From Parasulfuritortus sp049322515 (lineage in GTDB: Bacteria; Pseudomonadota; Gammaproteobacteria; Burkholderiales; Thiobacillaceae), in assembly GCA_049322515.1 (NCBI GenBank), contig JBMOQW010000012.1, forward strand, positions 186,001-250,000: a stretch of 64,000 nt of DNA, read 5' to 3'. The position numbers were made by a program, and so were the translations under genes. Shown here piece by piece: positions 21,225 to 29,463 of this stretch (positions are counted from its first letter, which is position 1; the number at the start of each line of letters is the position of its first letter). The notes beneath the pieces were generated by a model, which was not told the DNA's origin, searched no databases, and saw only the letters and a list, made by a program, of their open reading frames with translations.

Positions 21225-22595
21225 TCAGGCCGTGCGCGAGTAGCGCGGACCGCTTTCGGCCGCCTGCTTGAGGTAGCCGTCGAAACACATGGCGATGTTG
21301 CGTAAAAACAGGCGGCCCAGCTCGGTGACCTGCACGTAGCCGGCATCGACCTTGACGAATCCATCAGCAACCAGCGGTTGGAGATCGGCCAGCGCCTCGG
21401 CGAAATACGTGTCGAAGTCGATCTTCCAGTTCGCCGCGAAGGTCGTCTTGTCCAACTCCAGGTCGCACATCACCTTGGTGATGGCATCACGCCGGATTTG
21501 GTCATCCAGGCTCAAACGCAGACCCCGCTCGACCGGCAGGTGCCCGGCGCCCACCAGTTCCTGGTACTTCTTCAGGTTCTTCTCGTTCTGCACGTAGGTG
21601 TTCAGCGTCTGGCTGATGCTGGACGCGCCAAAGGCGTAGATGTCGCAGTGCTTGTGGGTGGTGTAGCCCTGGAAATTTCGCCACAGGGTCTTGCTGTTCT
21701 GGGCCTTGACCATCTCGTCGTCCGGCTTGGCGAAATGGTCGAGGCCGATGTTGACGTAGCCGGCCGCCCCCAGCTTGTCCTGGATCAACTGTTGCAGATC
21801 GAGTCGGGTACTGAAGTTGGGCAGATCCTTTTCCTGGATCAGCTTCTGGTGCTTCTTCATCCACGGCACGTGGGCATAGGAGAACACCGCCAGCCGGTCC
21901 GGCGACCAGGCCACCACCTTGTCCAGGGTGCGTGCGAAGCTGTCCACGGACTGGTGCGGCAGGCCGACGATCAGGTCCATGTTGATGCTGCCGAAGCCAA
22001 GTTCTCGTGCCCAGCCGTAGACTTCCTTGATCAGCCCTTCCGGCTGTACCCGGTTGACGGCCTTCTGGACCCGGTCGTCGAGGTCCTGCACGCCGATCGA
22101 CAAGCGGTTGAAGCCCGTCTCGCGCAGGGCCAGGAGATGCTCGCGGGTGAGCTCGCGCGGGTCGACCTCGCAGCCCATTTCGGCATCGTCGGCGATGCTG
22201 AAATGGCCGCGGATCAGGCCCATCAGGCGGCGGATGTCCTGCGGCCGCAGATAGGTCGGGGTACCGCCGCCGAAATGCAGCTGTTTCACCTGCCGGGCCG
22301 GGTCGGTGTAGCCGGCCACCCGGGCCATTTCCATGTCGAGATAGTCGAGGTACTGGTAGGCCTTCTTGTACTCGCCCGTGGCCACCATGTTGCATCCACA
22401 GTAGTAACACAGCGTGTCGCAGAAGGGGATATGGAAATAAAGGGACAGGCCCCGGTCCGGATCCTGCGAGGTCTCCAGCTCGGCCCGCCAGTCGTTCTCC
22501 GTGAATTCGGTATGGAAGTAAGGCGCGGTCGGGTAGGAGGTATAGCGGGGACCGGGCTTGCTGTACTTTTCCAGCAGCGTGGTGAGCGAGGACAT
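21225..22595 (-). CDS. hemN: Oxygen-independent coproporphyrinogen III oxidase
   Basis: HemN oxidatively decarboxylates coproporphyrinogen III without oxygen, a step of haem synthesis. The 456-residue length matches E. coli HemN. The radical-SAM cluster motif is 'CDTLCYYCGC' (Cx3CxxCxC), with 'LHFGGGTPTYLRPQ' and 'RLSIGVQDLDDRVQKAVNRVQP' following. The start at 22595 is the first Met matching the family, although no clear ribosome site is present. A possible FNR/ANR site lies at 22662-22675. Oxygen-independent haem supply suits the cytochrome c genes elsewhere in the window. Confidence 0.95.
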   Translation of the reverse strand: MSSLTTLLEKYSKPGPRYTSYPTAPYFHTEFTENDWRAELETSQDPDRGLSLYFHIPFCDTLCYYCGCNMVATGEYKKAYQYLDYLDMEMARVAGYTDPARQVKQLHFGGGTPTYLRPQDIRRLMGLIRGHFSIADDAEMGCEVDPRELTREHLLALRETGFNRLSIGVQDLDDRVQKAVNRVQPEGLIKEVYGWARELGFGSINMDLIVGLPHQSVDSFARTLDKVVAWSPDRLAVFSYAHVPWMKKHQKLIQEKDLPNFSTRLDLQQLIQDKLGAAGYVNIGLDHFAKPDDEMVKAQNSKTLWRNFQGYTTHKHCDIYAFGASSISQTLNTYVQNEKNLKKYQELVGAGHLPVERGLRLSLDDQIRRDAITKVMCDLELDKTTFAANWKIDFDTYFAEALADLQPLVADGFVKVDAGYVQVTELGRLFLRNIAMCFDGYLKQAAESGPRYSRTA

Positions 22596-22623
22596 GAGGG
22601 GGCATCCAACGAAGACAGTCTTG

Positions 22624-22675
22624 ATTGTAGGCAGGCGCCACGAACCGAGGCAAGGCAAAGCTTGCGCAAGATCAA
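22624..22675 (-). promoter_or_regulatory. Possible FNR/ANR-type site and -10 element of hemN
   Basis: TTGCG-CAAG-ATCAA at 22662-22675 keeps one perfect FNR half-site (ATCAA) and the TTG of the other. On the minus strand TACAAT (22629-22624) is a good -10 element. The distance between the two centres is about 42 bp, roughly 10 bp longer than a classical FNR class II promoter, so the pairing is uncertain. hemN is a typical FNR target, which is the main support. Confidence 0.35.
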
Positions 22676-22731
22676 TCGTGCGGAGCAAGCCCCCACAGAT
22701 GTCATGAGTATATCCTTAGTACTAAATTTTC

Positions 22732-22759
22732 TAGACAGATCTATTTTTTATGGCATAAT
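22732..22759 (+). promoter_or_regulatory. Strong sigma-70-like promoter of the candidate small RNA
   Basis: TAGACA (22732-22737), 16-bp spacer, CATAAT (22754-22759): each hexamer matches consensus at five of six positions, in an AT-rich block that stands out from the GC-rich surroundings. Transcription would start near 22766. No protein gene begins before the terminator 60 bp further on. Confidence 0.6.
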
Positions 22760-22765
22760 GGAATC

Positions 22766-22830
22766 TACCTCCCTGACCGCCGCAACGGCGGTTTTCTACA
22801 CGGCACTGGTTCACCAGTGCCGTTTTTTTT
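22766..22830 (+). ncRNA. Candidate small RNA of about 65 nt
   Basis: The predicted transcript has a single-stranded CU-rich 5' part (with CCTCCC at 22768-22773, complementary to Shine-Dalgarno sequences). A 7-bp hairpin with a CAA loop follows (22776-22792). It ends with a perfect 10-bp terminator hairpin (22800-22823) followed by eight T. This is the usual architecture of a trans-acting, Hfq-dependent RNA. The phosphomannomutase gene that follows has its own plausible promoter (TTGCCC 22829-22834, 16 bp, GATAAT 22851-22856), so the RNA need not be its leader. An attenuator for that gene is the alternative. No known RNA family was recognised. Confidence 0.5.
22800..22830 (+). terminator. Rho-independent terminator of the candidate small RNA
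   Basis: A perfect 10-bp stem, ACGGCACTGG (22800-22809) with CCAGTGCCGT (22814-22823), has a TTCA loop and is followed by T at 22823-22830. It points along the plus strand, where no coding gene lies upstream, since hemN is on the other strand. Confidence 0.9.
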
Positions 22831-22880
22831 GCCCATAGCGGCAAAGCCGGGATAATGCGCGGGTTTTCAGGGAGACCTCC

Positions 22881-24257
22881 ATGACCGCCATCCCCGCCGA
22901 AATCTTCAAGGCCTATGACATTCGCGGCATCGTCGGCCGCACGCTCACCCCCGAGATCGTCACCGCCATTGGCCAGGCCCTGGGCAGCGAGGCTCGGGCC
23001 CGCCAGCAACGCGAGATCGCCATCGGCCGCGACGGCCGCCTGTCCGGGCCGGCGTTGGCCGAAGCCCTGGCGAACGGCATCCGCACCGCCGGGGTCGATG
23101 TGATCGATCTCGGTCTGGTGGCCACGCCGATGACCTACTTCGCCGCCCACCACCTGGGCACCGATTGCGCGGTGATGGTCACCGGCTCGCACAATCCACC
23201 CGATTACAACGGCCTCAAGATGGTCCTGGCCGGGGAAACCTTGTCCGGCGAGACCATCCAGGCCCTGCGCCGGCGCATCGAGACCGGCGATCTGGCGAAT
23301 GGCGAAGGCGCCTATCGCCAATACGACATCGGCCCCGATTACCAGTCGCGCATCGTCGGCGATATCCACTTGGCACGTCCGCTCAAGCTCGTCGTCGATG
23401 CCGGCAATGGTGTCGCCGGCGCCTACGCACCCGCGCTCTACCGGGCGCTCGGCTGCCAGGTGGACGCCCTGTTCTGCGAGGTCGATGGCCATTTCCCGAA
23501 TCACCACCCCGACCCCTCCGAACCCCACAACCTGGCCGACCTGATCGACCGGGTGAAAAACTCGGATGCGGAAATCGGCCTGGCCTTCGACGGCGACGGC
23601 GATCGCCTCGGCGTGGTCGCCAAGGACGGCCGCATCATCTACCCGGACCGCCAGTTGATGCTGTTCGCCGCCGATGTCCTGAGCCGCCAACCGGGCGCCA
23701 CCATCATTTACGACGTCAAGTCGACCCGCAACCTGGATCCCTGGATCCGTACCCACGGCGGCGTACCCATGCTCTGGAAAACCGGCCATTCGCTGGTCAA
23801 GGCGCGCATGAAGGAAACCGGCGCCGCCCTGGCCGGCGAGATGAGCGGCCACGTCTTCTTCAAGGAACGCTGGTACGGCTTCGACGATGGTCTGTACGCC
23901 GGGGCCCGCCTGCTCGAATATCTGTCCAGGCAGGCCGATCTGGATGCCACCTTGCATGACCTGCCAGACAGCGTGAACACACCCGAACTGCACATCAAGA
24001 TGAAGGAGGGCGAGCCGCACCGGCTGATCGCCCTCCTGCGGGACACGGCCACTTTCGAGGGTGCCCGCGAGGTGATCACCCTGGACGGCCTGCGCGTCGA
24101 ATACCCGGATGGCTTCGGCCTGATGCGACCGTCCAATACCACACCGGTCATCGTGCTGCGTTTCGAGGCCGACCATGCCGAGGCCCTGGCCCGTATCCAG
24201 CATGCGTTCCGGCGCGTCATCCTGGCCGCGGCGCCTGACGCAGTCCTGCCCTTCTGA
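22881..24257 (+). CDS. Phosphomannomutase/phosphoglucomutase (AlgC/ManB family)
   Basis: This 458-residue enzyme interconverts hexose 1- and 6-phosphates for surface polysaccharide and LPS precursors. The catalytic phosphoserine loop is 'VTGSHNPPDYNGLK' near residue 100, the metal-binding loop is 'FDGDGDRLGVV', the sugar-binding loop is 'GEMSGHVFF', and the phosphate-binding 'RPSNTTPVIVLRFE' is near the C-terminus. All are intact. The ATG follows AGGGAGACCTCC. It is followed 3 bp later by a CorA-like gene. Whether it prefers mannose or glucose phosphates cannot be decided here; many homologues accept both. Confidence 0.93.
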   Translation: MTAIPAEIFKAYDIRGIVGRTLTPEIVTAIGQALGSEARARQQREIAIGRDGRLSGPALAEALANGIRTAGVDVIDLGLVATPMTYFAAHHLGTDCAVMVTGSHNPPDYNGLKMVLAGETLSGETIQALRRRIETGDLANGEGAYRQYDIGPDYQSRIVGDIHLARPLKLVVDAGNGVAGAYAPALYRALGCQVDALFCEVDGHFPNHHPDPSEPHNLADLIDRVKNSDAEIGLAFDGDGDRLGVVAKDGRIIYPDRQLMLFAADVLSRQPGATIIYDVKSTRNLDPWIRTHGGVPMLWKTGHSLVKARMKETGAALAGEMSGHVFFKERWYGFDDGLYAGARLLEYLSRQADLDATLHDLPDSVNTPELHIKMKEGEPHRLIALLRDTATFEGAREVITLDGLRVEYPDGFGLMRPSNTTPVIVLRFEADHAEALARIQHAFRRVILAAAPDAVLPF

Positions 24258-24260
24258 CAG

Positions 24261-25214
24261 ATGCACTGCTGGCGCCACGGTCCGGACGGCTGGCACGCGG
24301 CCGACGCCGACTCCCTGGCGGAGCCACTGGCGGGGGACACTGCTTTTGTCTGGCTGGAACTGGAAAGCCATGAGCATCGGCTGCTGGAGAAGCTCGGCCG
24401 CACGCTCGATCTGCACGAACTGGCCCTGGAGGACGCCATTTCGGCACGTCAGCGGCCGAAGCTGGAGGAATACCCCAACGGCACCCTGTTCCTGGCCATT
24501 CGCACCGCGATGGAATGGAACCATGCGATCGAGTTCGGCGAAACCCACGTCTTCATCGGCCCGCGTTATTTGATCGCGGTGCATCATGGCCCCGGGCCCG
24601 GACATGGCCAGGCGCTGGAGCAGCTCAGGCGCGGGCGTTTTGCGCCGTCGCCGGGGGCCGCCCTCTATTATTTGCTCGACCAGATCGTCGACGCCTACCG
24701 GCCGGTCTCCGACCATCTCGAGGACCGCTACGACAGCTACGAAGCCGCCCTGCTCGATACCGACCTGGCTGAGAAAAACCTGCCCCGCCTGTACCAGCTC
24801 AAGCGCCAGACCCTGCTGCTCTCCCAGGCCGTGGAACCGATGTCGGACATCGTGCAGGAACTGATCCGCATGCAACCGCAGATCGTCGAAAAGGGACTTA
24901 AAGCCTATTACCGGGATGTCCACGACCATCTCACCCGACTCAACCGCGAGCTGTTCCAGATGCGCGAAATGCTCTCCGACGCCATGCACGTCAGCCTGGC
25001 CACCTTGTCGCTGCGCCAGAATGAATCGGTGCAAAAACTGGCCGGCTGGGGCGCCATCCTGGCCATCCCCACCTTGGTGTTCAGCCTGTACGGCATGAAC
25101 TTCGCGCACATGCCGGAGCTGAACTGGCCCTGGGGTTACCCGATCGTCCTGCTCGGCACCGGTGCCGCCTGCCTGTCCCTGCATCGGCATCTCAAGCAAC
25201 GCGGCTGGATTTGA
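24261..25214 (+). CDS. CorA/ZntB-family divalent cation transporter
   Basis: The 317-residue protein has a large cytoplasmic N-terminal domain and two C-terminal helices. The first helix ends with the signature 'YGMNF' (GMN motif), followed by the loop 'AHMPELNWPWGYP' and a last helix ending in basic residues. CorA-family pentamers carry Mg2+, Co2+, Ni2+ or Zn2+; the ion here is not determinable. The gene starts 3 bp after the phosphomannomutase stop. Its stop codon lies inside the -35 region of the purE promoter. Confidence 0.88.
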   Translation: MHCWRHGPDGWHAADADSLAEPLAGDTAFVWLELESHEHRLLEKLGRTLDLHELALEDAISARQRPKLEEYPNGTLFLAIRTAMEWNHAIEFGETHVFIGPRYLIAVHHGPGPGHGQALEQLRRGRFAPSPGAALYYLLDQIVDAYRPVSDHLEDRYDSYEAALLDTDLAEKNLPRLYQLKRQTLLLSQAVEPMSDIVQELIRMQPQIVEKGLKAYYRDVHDHLTRLNRELFQMREMLSDAMHVSLATLSLRQNESVQKLAGWGAILAIPTLVFSLYGMNFAHMPELNWPWGYPIVLLGTGAACLSLHRHLKQRGWI

Positions 25215-25239
25215 GGCACGCCTTCCGGCACCGTATCAT
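25211..25239 (+). promoter_or_regulatory. Probable sigma-70 promoter of purEK
   Basis: TTGAGG (25211-25216), 17-bp spacer, TATCAT (25234-25239). The predicted start near 25246 leaves a leader of about 18 bases before purE. The -35 element overlaps the stop codon of the CorA-like gene. No PurR-type palindrome was recognised. Confidence 0.5.
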
Positions 25240-25263
25240 TCTCCTTTTTTCACGGACTCCGCC

Positions 25264-25749
25264 ATGGCACCGCTCGTCGGACTCATCATGGGCAGCGTGA
25301 GCGACTGGGAAACCATGCGCCAGGCCGCCGACCTGCTCACCGAACTGGGCATTCCGTTCGAAAAGCGCGTGGTGTCGGCCCACCGCACCCCTGATCTGCT
25401 GTTCGACTATGCCGCCAGCGCGGCCGAGCGCGGTCTCAAGTGCATCATCGCCGGGGCCGGCGGCGCCGCCCACCTGCCCGGCATGGTCGCCGCCAAGACC
25501 CACCTGCCGGTGCTCGGCGTACCGGTGCAGTCGCGCGCGCTGAAGGGCATCGATTCCCTGTTGTCCATCGTCCAGATGCCGAAGGGCGTGCCGGTCGCCA
25601 CGTTTGCGATTGGTGAAGCCGGCGCGGCCAACACCGCCCTGTTCGCCGCCGCCCTGTTGGCCAACGAGTTCCCCGACATCCGCGCCCGTCTGATCGCCTT
25701 CCGCCAGAAGCAGACCGACAGCGTGTTGGCCATGAGCCTGCCCGAATGA
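25264..25749 (+). CDS. purE: N5-carboxyaminoimidazole ribonucleotide mutase
   Basis: PurE converts N5-CAIR to CAIR in purine synthesis. The 161-residue length is typical of class I PurE. 'LIMGSVSDWETMRQAADLL' at the N-terminus, 'VSAHRTPDLLFDYA' and 'IIAGAGGAAHLPGMVAA' (nucleotide and substrate loops) and 'GVPVATFAIGEAGAANTALFA' are all conserved. purK follows with a 4-bp ATGA overlap, the usual purEK operon. Confidence 0.97.
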   Translation: MAPLVGLIMGSVSDWETMRQAADLLTELGIPFEKRVVSAHRTPDLLFDYAASAAERGLKCIIAGAGGAAHLPGMVAAKTHLPVLGVPVQSRALKGIDSLLSIVQMPKGVPVATFAIGEAGAANTALFAAALLANEFPDIRARLIAFRQKQTDSVLAMSLPE

Positions 25750-26894
25750 CCGCCGGTGCCACGCCCCTGCTGCCCGGCGCGACCCTGGGCGTCCTCGGTG
25801 GCGGCCAGCTCGGCCGCATGTTCACCCTGGCCGCCCGGGTCATGGGCTACAAAGTGGTGGTACTCGATCCCGACCCGGACGCGCCGGCCGGCCAGGTCGC
25901 CGACATTCACCTCAAAGCTGGTTACACCGACGCCGCCGCGCTCCTGCACATGGCCAACCTATGCCAGGCGGTGACCACGGAGTTCGAGAATGTCCCCGCG
26001 CAAAGCCTGGACATGCTGGCCAAGCACGTTTTCGTGGCCCCCTCCCCCGCCGCCGTCGCCGTCGCCCAGGATCGCCTGCTGGAAAAGAGCCGGGCTCAGG
26101 AATTCGGCTGCGACACGGCGCCCTTCGCCAACATCGAGGACGAAGGTTTCCTGGTCAATGCCTGGACCCGCATCGACGGCCCGGCGCTGCTCAAGACCCG
26201 TCGGCTGGGCTATGACGGCAAGGGTCAGATCAAGGTCGACAGCCTGGACGACCTGGTTGCCGCCTTCGACCATCTCGGCCGGGTGCCCTGCCTGCTCGAG
26301 GGCCGGCTCGCCCTGAAACAGGAAGTTTCGGTGGTCCTGGCCCGCAATCCCCAGGGCGAGATTGCCTTCTTCCCGGTGGCGGAAAACCGGCATCGCCAGG
26401 GCATCCTGGATCTCAGCCTGGTGCCTGCGCAAGTGCCCGAGGCTATCGCGGAACGAGCCCGCGCCATGGCGGCACAGATCGCTGCCGGACTCGACTATGT
26501 CGGCGTCATGGCCGTGGAATTCTTCATCCTCGACGACGGCCGCATCGTGTTCAACGAAATGGCGCCGCGCCCGCACAACAGTGGCCACTACACCCTGGAT
26601 GCCTGCGCCACCGACCAGTTCCAGCAGCAGGTCCGCGCGCTGGCCGGCTTGCCTCTGGGTGACCCCCGGCTGCTCTCGCCGGTGGTCATGGTCAACCTCC
26701 TGGGCGACCTTTGGCAGCCCGAGCCCGCCTGGGACCGGCTGCTCGCCCATCCTGGCGTGCAGCTTCATCTCTATGGCAAGGCTGAAGCCCGGCCCGGCCG
26801 CAAGATGGGTCATTACAATTGCCTGGCAGCCCGCTTCGAGGACGCGCTGGCCCTCGCCACTGTGACGCGGACCGAGCTGGGCATCGGCGCTTGA
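25746..26894 (+). CDS. purK: N5-carboxyaminoimidazole ribonucleotide synthase
   Basis: PurK is an ATP-grasp enzyme that carboxylates AIR with bicarbonate, giving the substrate of PurE. The 382-residue product has the N-terminal nucleotide fold 'LGVLGGGQLGRMFTLAARVM'. 'TRRLGYDGKGQIKV' forms the ATP-grasp lid, and 'FNEMAPRPHNSGHYTLDA' is the metal-binding motif. The ATG overlaps the purE stop by 4 bp. It ends the operon; the next gene has its own leader. Confidence 0.96.
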   Translation: MTAGATPLLPGATLGVLGGGQLGRMFTLAARVMGYKVVVLDPDPDAPAGQVADIHLKAGYTDAAALLHMANLCQAVTTEFENVPAQSLDMLAKHVFVAPSPAAVAVAQDRLLEKSRAQEFGCDTAPFANIEDEGFLVNAWTRIDGPALLKTRRLGYDGKGQIKVDSLDDLVAAFDHLGRVPCLLEGRLALKQEVSVVLARNPQGEIAFFPVAENRHRQGILDLSLVPAQVPEAIAERARAMAAQIAAGLDYVGVMAVEFFILDDGRIVFNEMAPRPHNSGHYTLDACATDQFQQQVRALAGLPLGDPRLLSPVVMVNLLGDLWQPEPAWDRLLAHPGVQLHLYGKAEARPGRKMGHYNCLAARFEDALALATVTRTELGIGA

Positions 26895-26919
26895 CCCCGG
26901 ACCGGGCATCCCGCTTGCA

Positions 26920-26942
26920 TTGACAAACAGCTGATCTATAAA
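26920..26942 (+). promoter_or_regulatory. Possible promoter before the two small proteins
   Basis: TTGACA (26920-26925) and TATAAA (26937-26942) stand out as consensus-like hexamers, but the spacing between them is only 11 bp. TATAAA could instead pair with the upstream TTGCAT (16-bp spacer). A flagellar sigma-28 promoter was looked for because a FlaG-like gene follows; TAAAG is present but the -10 part is not. Confidence 0.3.
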
Positions 26943-27009
26943 GTGAAATAGGTATGAATGGACCAATGGCGCCGCCTGAGGTCCCCTGTCCTTTGTCAGG
27001 AGTCGCATC

Positions 27010-27372
27010 ATGGATGTCACCAGCAACCTCTCCACCAACGCCTCCCTGGCCGTGTCTGCCTACGGCAGCCAACAGGCCGGCATGGTCCGCCCACGCGAGC
27101 AGCGCAACGACGACCCGGCCGTGGATCGTGCCCCACAGGAGCCGAGCAGCCGGCGCGTCGACAATGTCAATTTCAGCACCGAGGCATTGCGTTTGAGCGG
27201 ACAAAGCGATGCCGTGACCAACCGCACGCGCGTCAATGCCGCCAATGAAAGCGAGACCGACAACGCCCAGCGTATCCGTCCGGAAGCCCAGCCCCCCGAG
27301 ACTGAACGTGCCACGGGCGCAAAATCGGTCGCCCAGGCGATCAACGCTTACAACAGCACCCAGGTGATCTAG
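27010..27372 (+). CDS. Uncharacterised small hydrophilic protein
   Basis: I do not recognise this 120-residue protein. It is strongly hydrophilic and probably disordered, with short conserved-looking islands: 'AVSAYGSQQAG' near residue 16, 'VNFSTEALRLSGQSD' near residue 55 and 'AKSVAQAINAYNSTQVI' at the C-terminus. There are no cysteines, membrane segments or signal peptide. The start is supported by CAGGAGTCGCATC. The next gene begins 13 bp later and encodes a FlaG-like protein, so a flagellum- or envelope-related role for the pair is possible but not shown. Codon pattern on the plus strand looks coding. Confidence 0.6.
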   Translation: MDVTSNLSTNASLAVSAYGSQQAGMVRPREQRNDDPAVDRAPQEPSSRRVDNVNFSTEALRLSGQSDAVTNRTRVNAANESETDNAQRIRPEAQPPETERATGAKSVAQAINAYNSTQVI

Positions 27373-27385
27373 GCCAGGGCTTGTC

Positions 27386-27766
27386 ATGGACATGACTGTC
27401 AGCGCGCTCAGTTCCGCCTACTTGCCCGCAGTGCCGGCGCAAGGGGCAGTGCGCGCGCCGACCGACACGAACCTGCGGGCCCTCCCCCAGGACGCATTGG
27501 CCAGGGATGGCCGATCCCGGACCACGCCTTCCCCTTTGGAGGCCGAACGCGCCCGCGAGGAAGCAGCCCGTCGCCGCGACCCCGTGGCCGAACCAGCGCG
27601 CAGTCCGGGCTTCGTGTTCGAATTCCAGGACAGCCGCCAGGTCATGAAGGTCCACAATGCCAAGGGGGTCCTGATTTACCAGGTCCCGTCCAAGGGCCAG
27701 CTAGCCTTGATCGAAACCGAGGAAGCCGCCAATCGGCTCGACCCGCGTCTCCGGCTCACCGCCTGA
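27386..27766 (+). CDS. FlaG-like protein with disordered N-terminus
   Basis: The 126-residue protein has a long hydrophilic and Arg/Glu-rich N-terminal half ('LEAERAREEAARRRDPVAEP'). A small C-terminal domain, 'VFEFQDSRQVMKVHNAKGVL' followed by 'IYQVPSKGQLALIE', has the alternating pattern of FlaG-type proteins ('V.VVD..TGEVIRQIP'). There are no flagellar genes in the window. It probably shares a transcript with the preceding small gene. Its last 66 bp overlap, convergently, the 3' end of the DUF3108 gene on the other strand. The similarity is by eye and should be tested. Confidence 0.5.
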   Translation: MDMTVSALSSAYLPAVPAQGAVRAPTDTNLRALPQDALARDGRSRTTPSPLEAERAREEAARRRDPVAEPARSPGFVFEFQDSRQVMKVHNAKGVLIYQVPSKGQLALIETEEAANRLDPRLRLTA

Positions 27767-28798
27767 CGGTTCATTGAGCTCACCTACCCGTTTCAAGCGC
27801 AGTTCGATGACCTTGGCTTGCGTGTCCTCGGTTCGGATGCGCACCGGGATTCCATGGCGGCCTAGATCGAGCCAGACATCCAGTTGCCCCTCGCCAGGGC
27901 GCATCCCGCGCAGATGCAAAGCCTCCATGGACTGGCCGTGCATCACCAGGCGGCTTGAGCCGACCGTCTGGAACACGTACTGACGCAGACGGCGACCGTT
28001 GGTCACGCTCAGGGCCAGCCCCGGTTTCCTTTCGTCCGCGACCAAGGCGAGATGGAAAGGAAAGCTGAGCAGGTCCTGGGCCTGGCCGGTCAACATGGCC
28101 TGCTTTCCGTTGCCGAACTGGAGCTGGCCCGCTGCCCAGTCGAATTGGGCCGTGTCGCGCCGCCCTGACTTTCGTTCCAGGACGTAGCGTAGCGGTCGCA
28201 GTCCGGTCGACGTCAGTTCGCCCTCGCTGGTCTGTTCGATCGCCCCACGCATGAACAAGGCTGCCAGGCCCGTGGCTTGCAAGCGGCTGGTCAGTGCGTA
28301 GCGACCCGCGCTTGCCTGCCAGATATAGAGGGCTTCACCGGCCACGAAGCCGGCATCGCCATCGCCGAGCTGCGCGGTGTAGTGCAAGGTCAGGCGTTCT
28401 GGCAGGACGCGCAACCCGGCTTCTGCTTGGACGACCGCGGGCGGCACCGCCTCAGCCACCGGGGTGGGCTGCACGTCCTCGGGGACTTGGGCCGGTGCCG
28501 CCAGCGGCGATTCGGAGGGCACCGGCGGGGGTTCCGGCACCTCGGGCGCGGGGACCACGAGGCTGTCCATCGGCTGCGGTTCGGGCGCCTCGACAGGCCT
28601 CGGCACTCCCCGCTCGATCCGGGGCTGGCGCTTCGGACGCGCTGCTGCCAACACGCGGGCAGGTTCGAGACTTGCCTCGATCGGCACGTCGATGGCCGGC
28701 AATGGCTTCAGGTCCAGCCTGAGTGGCCCGACCAGGCCGGCGAGATGGATCAGCCCAGACAGCAGCAGGGCCCAGGCCAGGGCGTGGCGACGCCCCAT
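27701..28798 (-). CDS. DUF3108-domain envelope protein
   Basis: The 365-residue product has an N-terminal hydrophobic anchor (residues ~8-25) and a long Pro/Glu-rich linker (residues ~55-120). A C-terminal domain contains 'LTLHYTAQLGDGDAGFVAGE', 'LERKSGRRDTAQFDWAAGQL' and 'QAQDLLSFPFHLAL', which fit DUF3108. It follows purN by 6 bp, a linkage often seen in betaproteobacteria (purM-purN-DUF3108). The Pro-rich spacer resembles a TonB-like periplasm-spanning arm, but the function is unknown. Its 3' end overlaps the convergent FlaG-like gene by 66 bp. Confidence 0.82.
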   Translation of the reverse strand: MGRRHALAWALLLSGLIHLAGLVGPLRLDLKPLPAIDVPIEASLEPARVLAAARPKRQPRIERGVPRPVEAPEPQPMDSLVVPAPEVPEPPPVPSESPLAAPAQVPEDVQPTPVAEAVPPAVVQAEAGLRVLPERLTLHYTAQLGDGDAGFVAGEALYIWQASAGRYALTSRLQATGLAALFMRGAIEQTSEGELTSTGLRPLRYVLERKSGRRDTAQFDWAAGQLQFGNGKQAMLTGQAQDLLSFPFHLALVADERKPGLALSVTNGRRLRQYVFQTVGSSRLVMHGQSMEALHLRGMRPGEGQLDVWLDLGRHGIPVRIRTEDTQAKVIELRLKRVGELNEPSGGEPETRVEPIGGFLGFDQG

Positions 28799-28804
28799 GA
28801 CCGT

Positions 28805-29463
28805 TCAGCCCTGGTCGAAGGCCGGCGCCACCAGCACCTGAGGCGATGCCTCGACACCCGCCACCCGGACCCGGCCATCGTCACCGATGCGCAGGCGACC
28901 TTCGGCGAACCAGCGGATGGCCATCGGATAGATGCGATGTTCCTGCGCCAGGACCCGGGCGGCCAGGCGAATCTCATCGTCGTCGTCCAGGACCGGTACG
29001 GCTGCCTGGATGACGATGGGCCCGACGTCGACCTCGGGGGTGACGAAATGCACCGTGCAGCCATGCAAGCGCACGCCGGCGGCCAAGGCGCGGGCATGGG
29101 TGTGCAAGCCGGGAAAGGCCGGCAGCAGGGCGGGATGGATGTTGATCAGCCGGCCTTCATAACGGCGTACGAAGGCTTCGGTCAGGACCCGCATGAAACC
29201 GGCCAGGATGACCAGGTCGGGCCGATGCCGGTCGATCTCGGCCGCCAGCGCGGCGTCGAACGCTTCCCGGCTGGCATGGACGCGGTGGTCGATCACCATC
29301 GTGGCAACCCCGGCATTCCGAGCAAAGGCCAGACCGGCAGCCTCTGGCCGGTTGCTGATCACGGCAGCGAACTCGACCGGCAGCCCGGCGCCGAGCAAGG
29401 CCTCCATGTTGGACCCGCGTCCGGAAATCAGGATCACCGCCCGGATCGGCGGGGGCGCGGACA

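Noticed and set aside
22731..25199. 822-codon minus-strand frame
   Set aside because: It opposes the phosphomannomutase and CorA-like genes, both well supported.
26920..27009. Sigma-28 flagellar promoter before the FlaG-like pair
   Set aside because: TAAAG is present but no GCCGATAA at the right distance.
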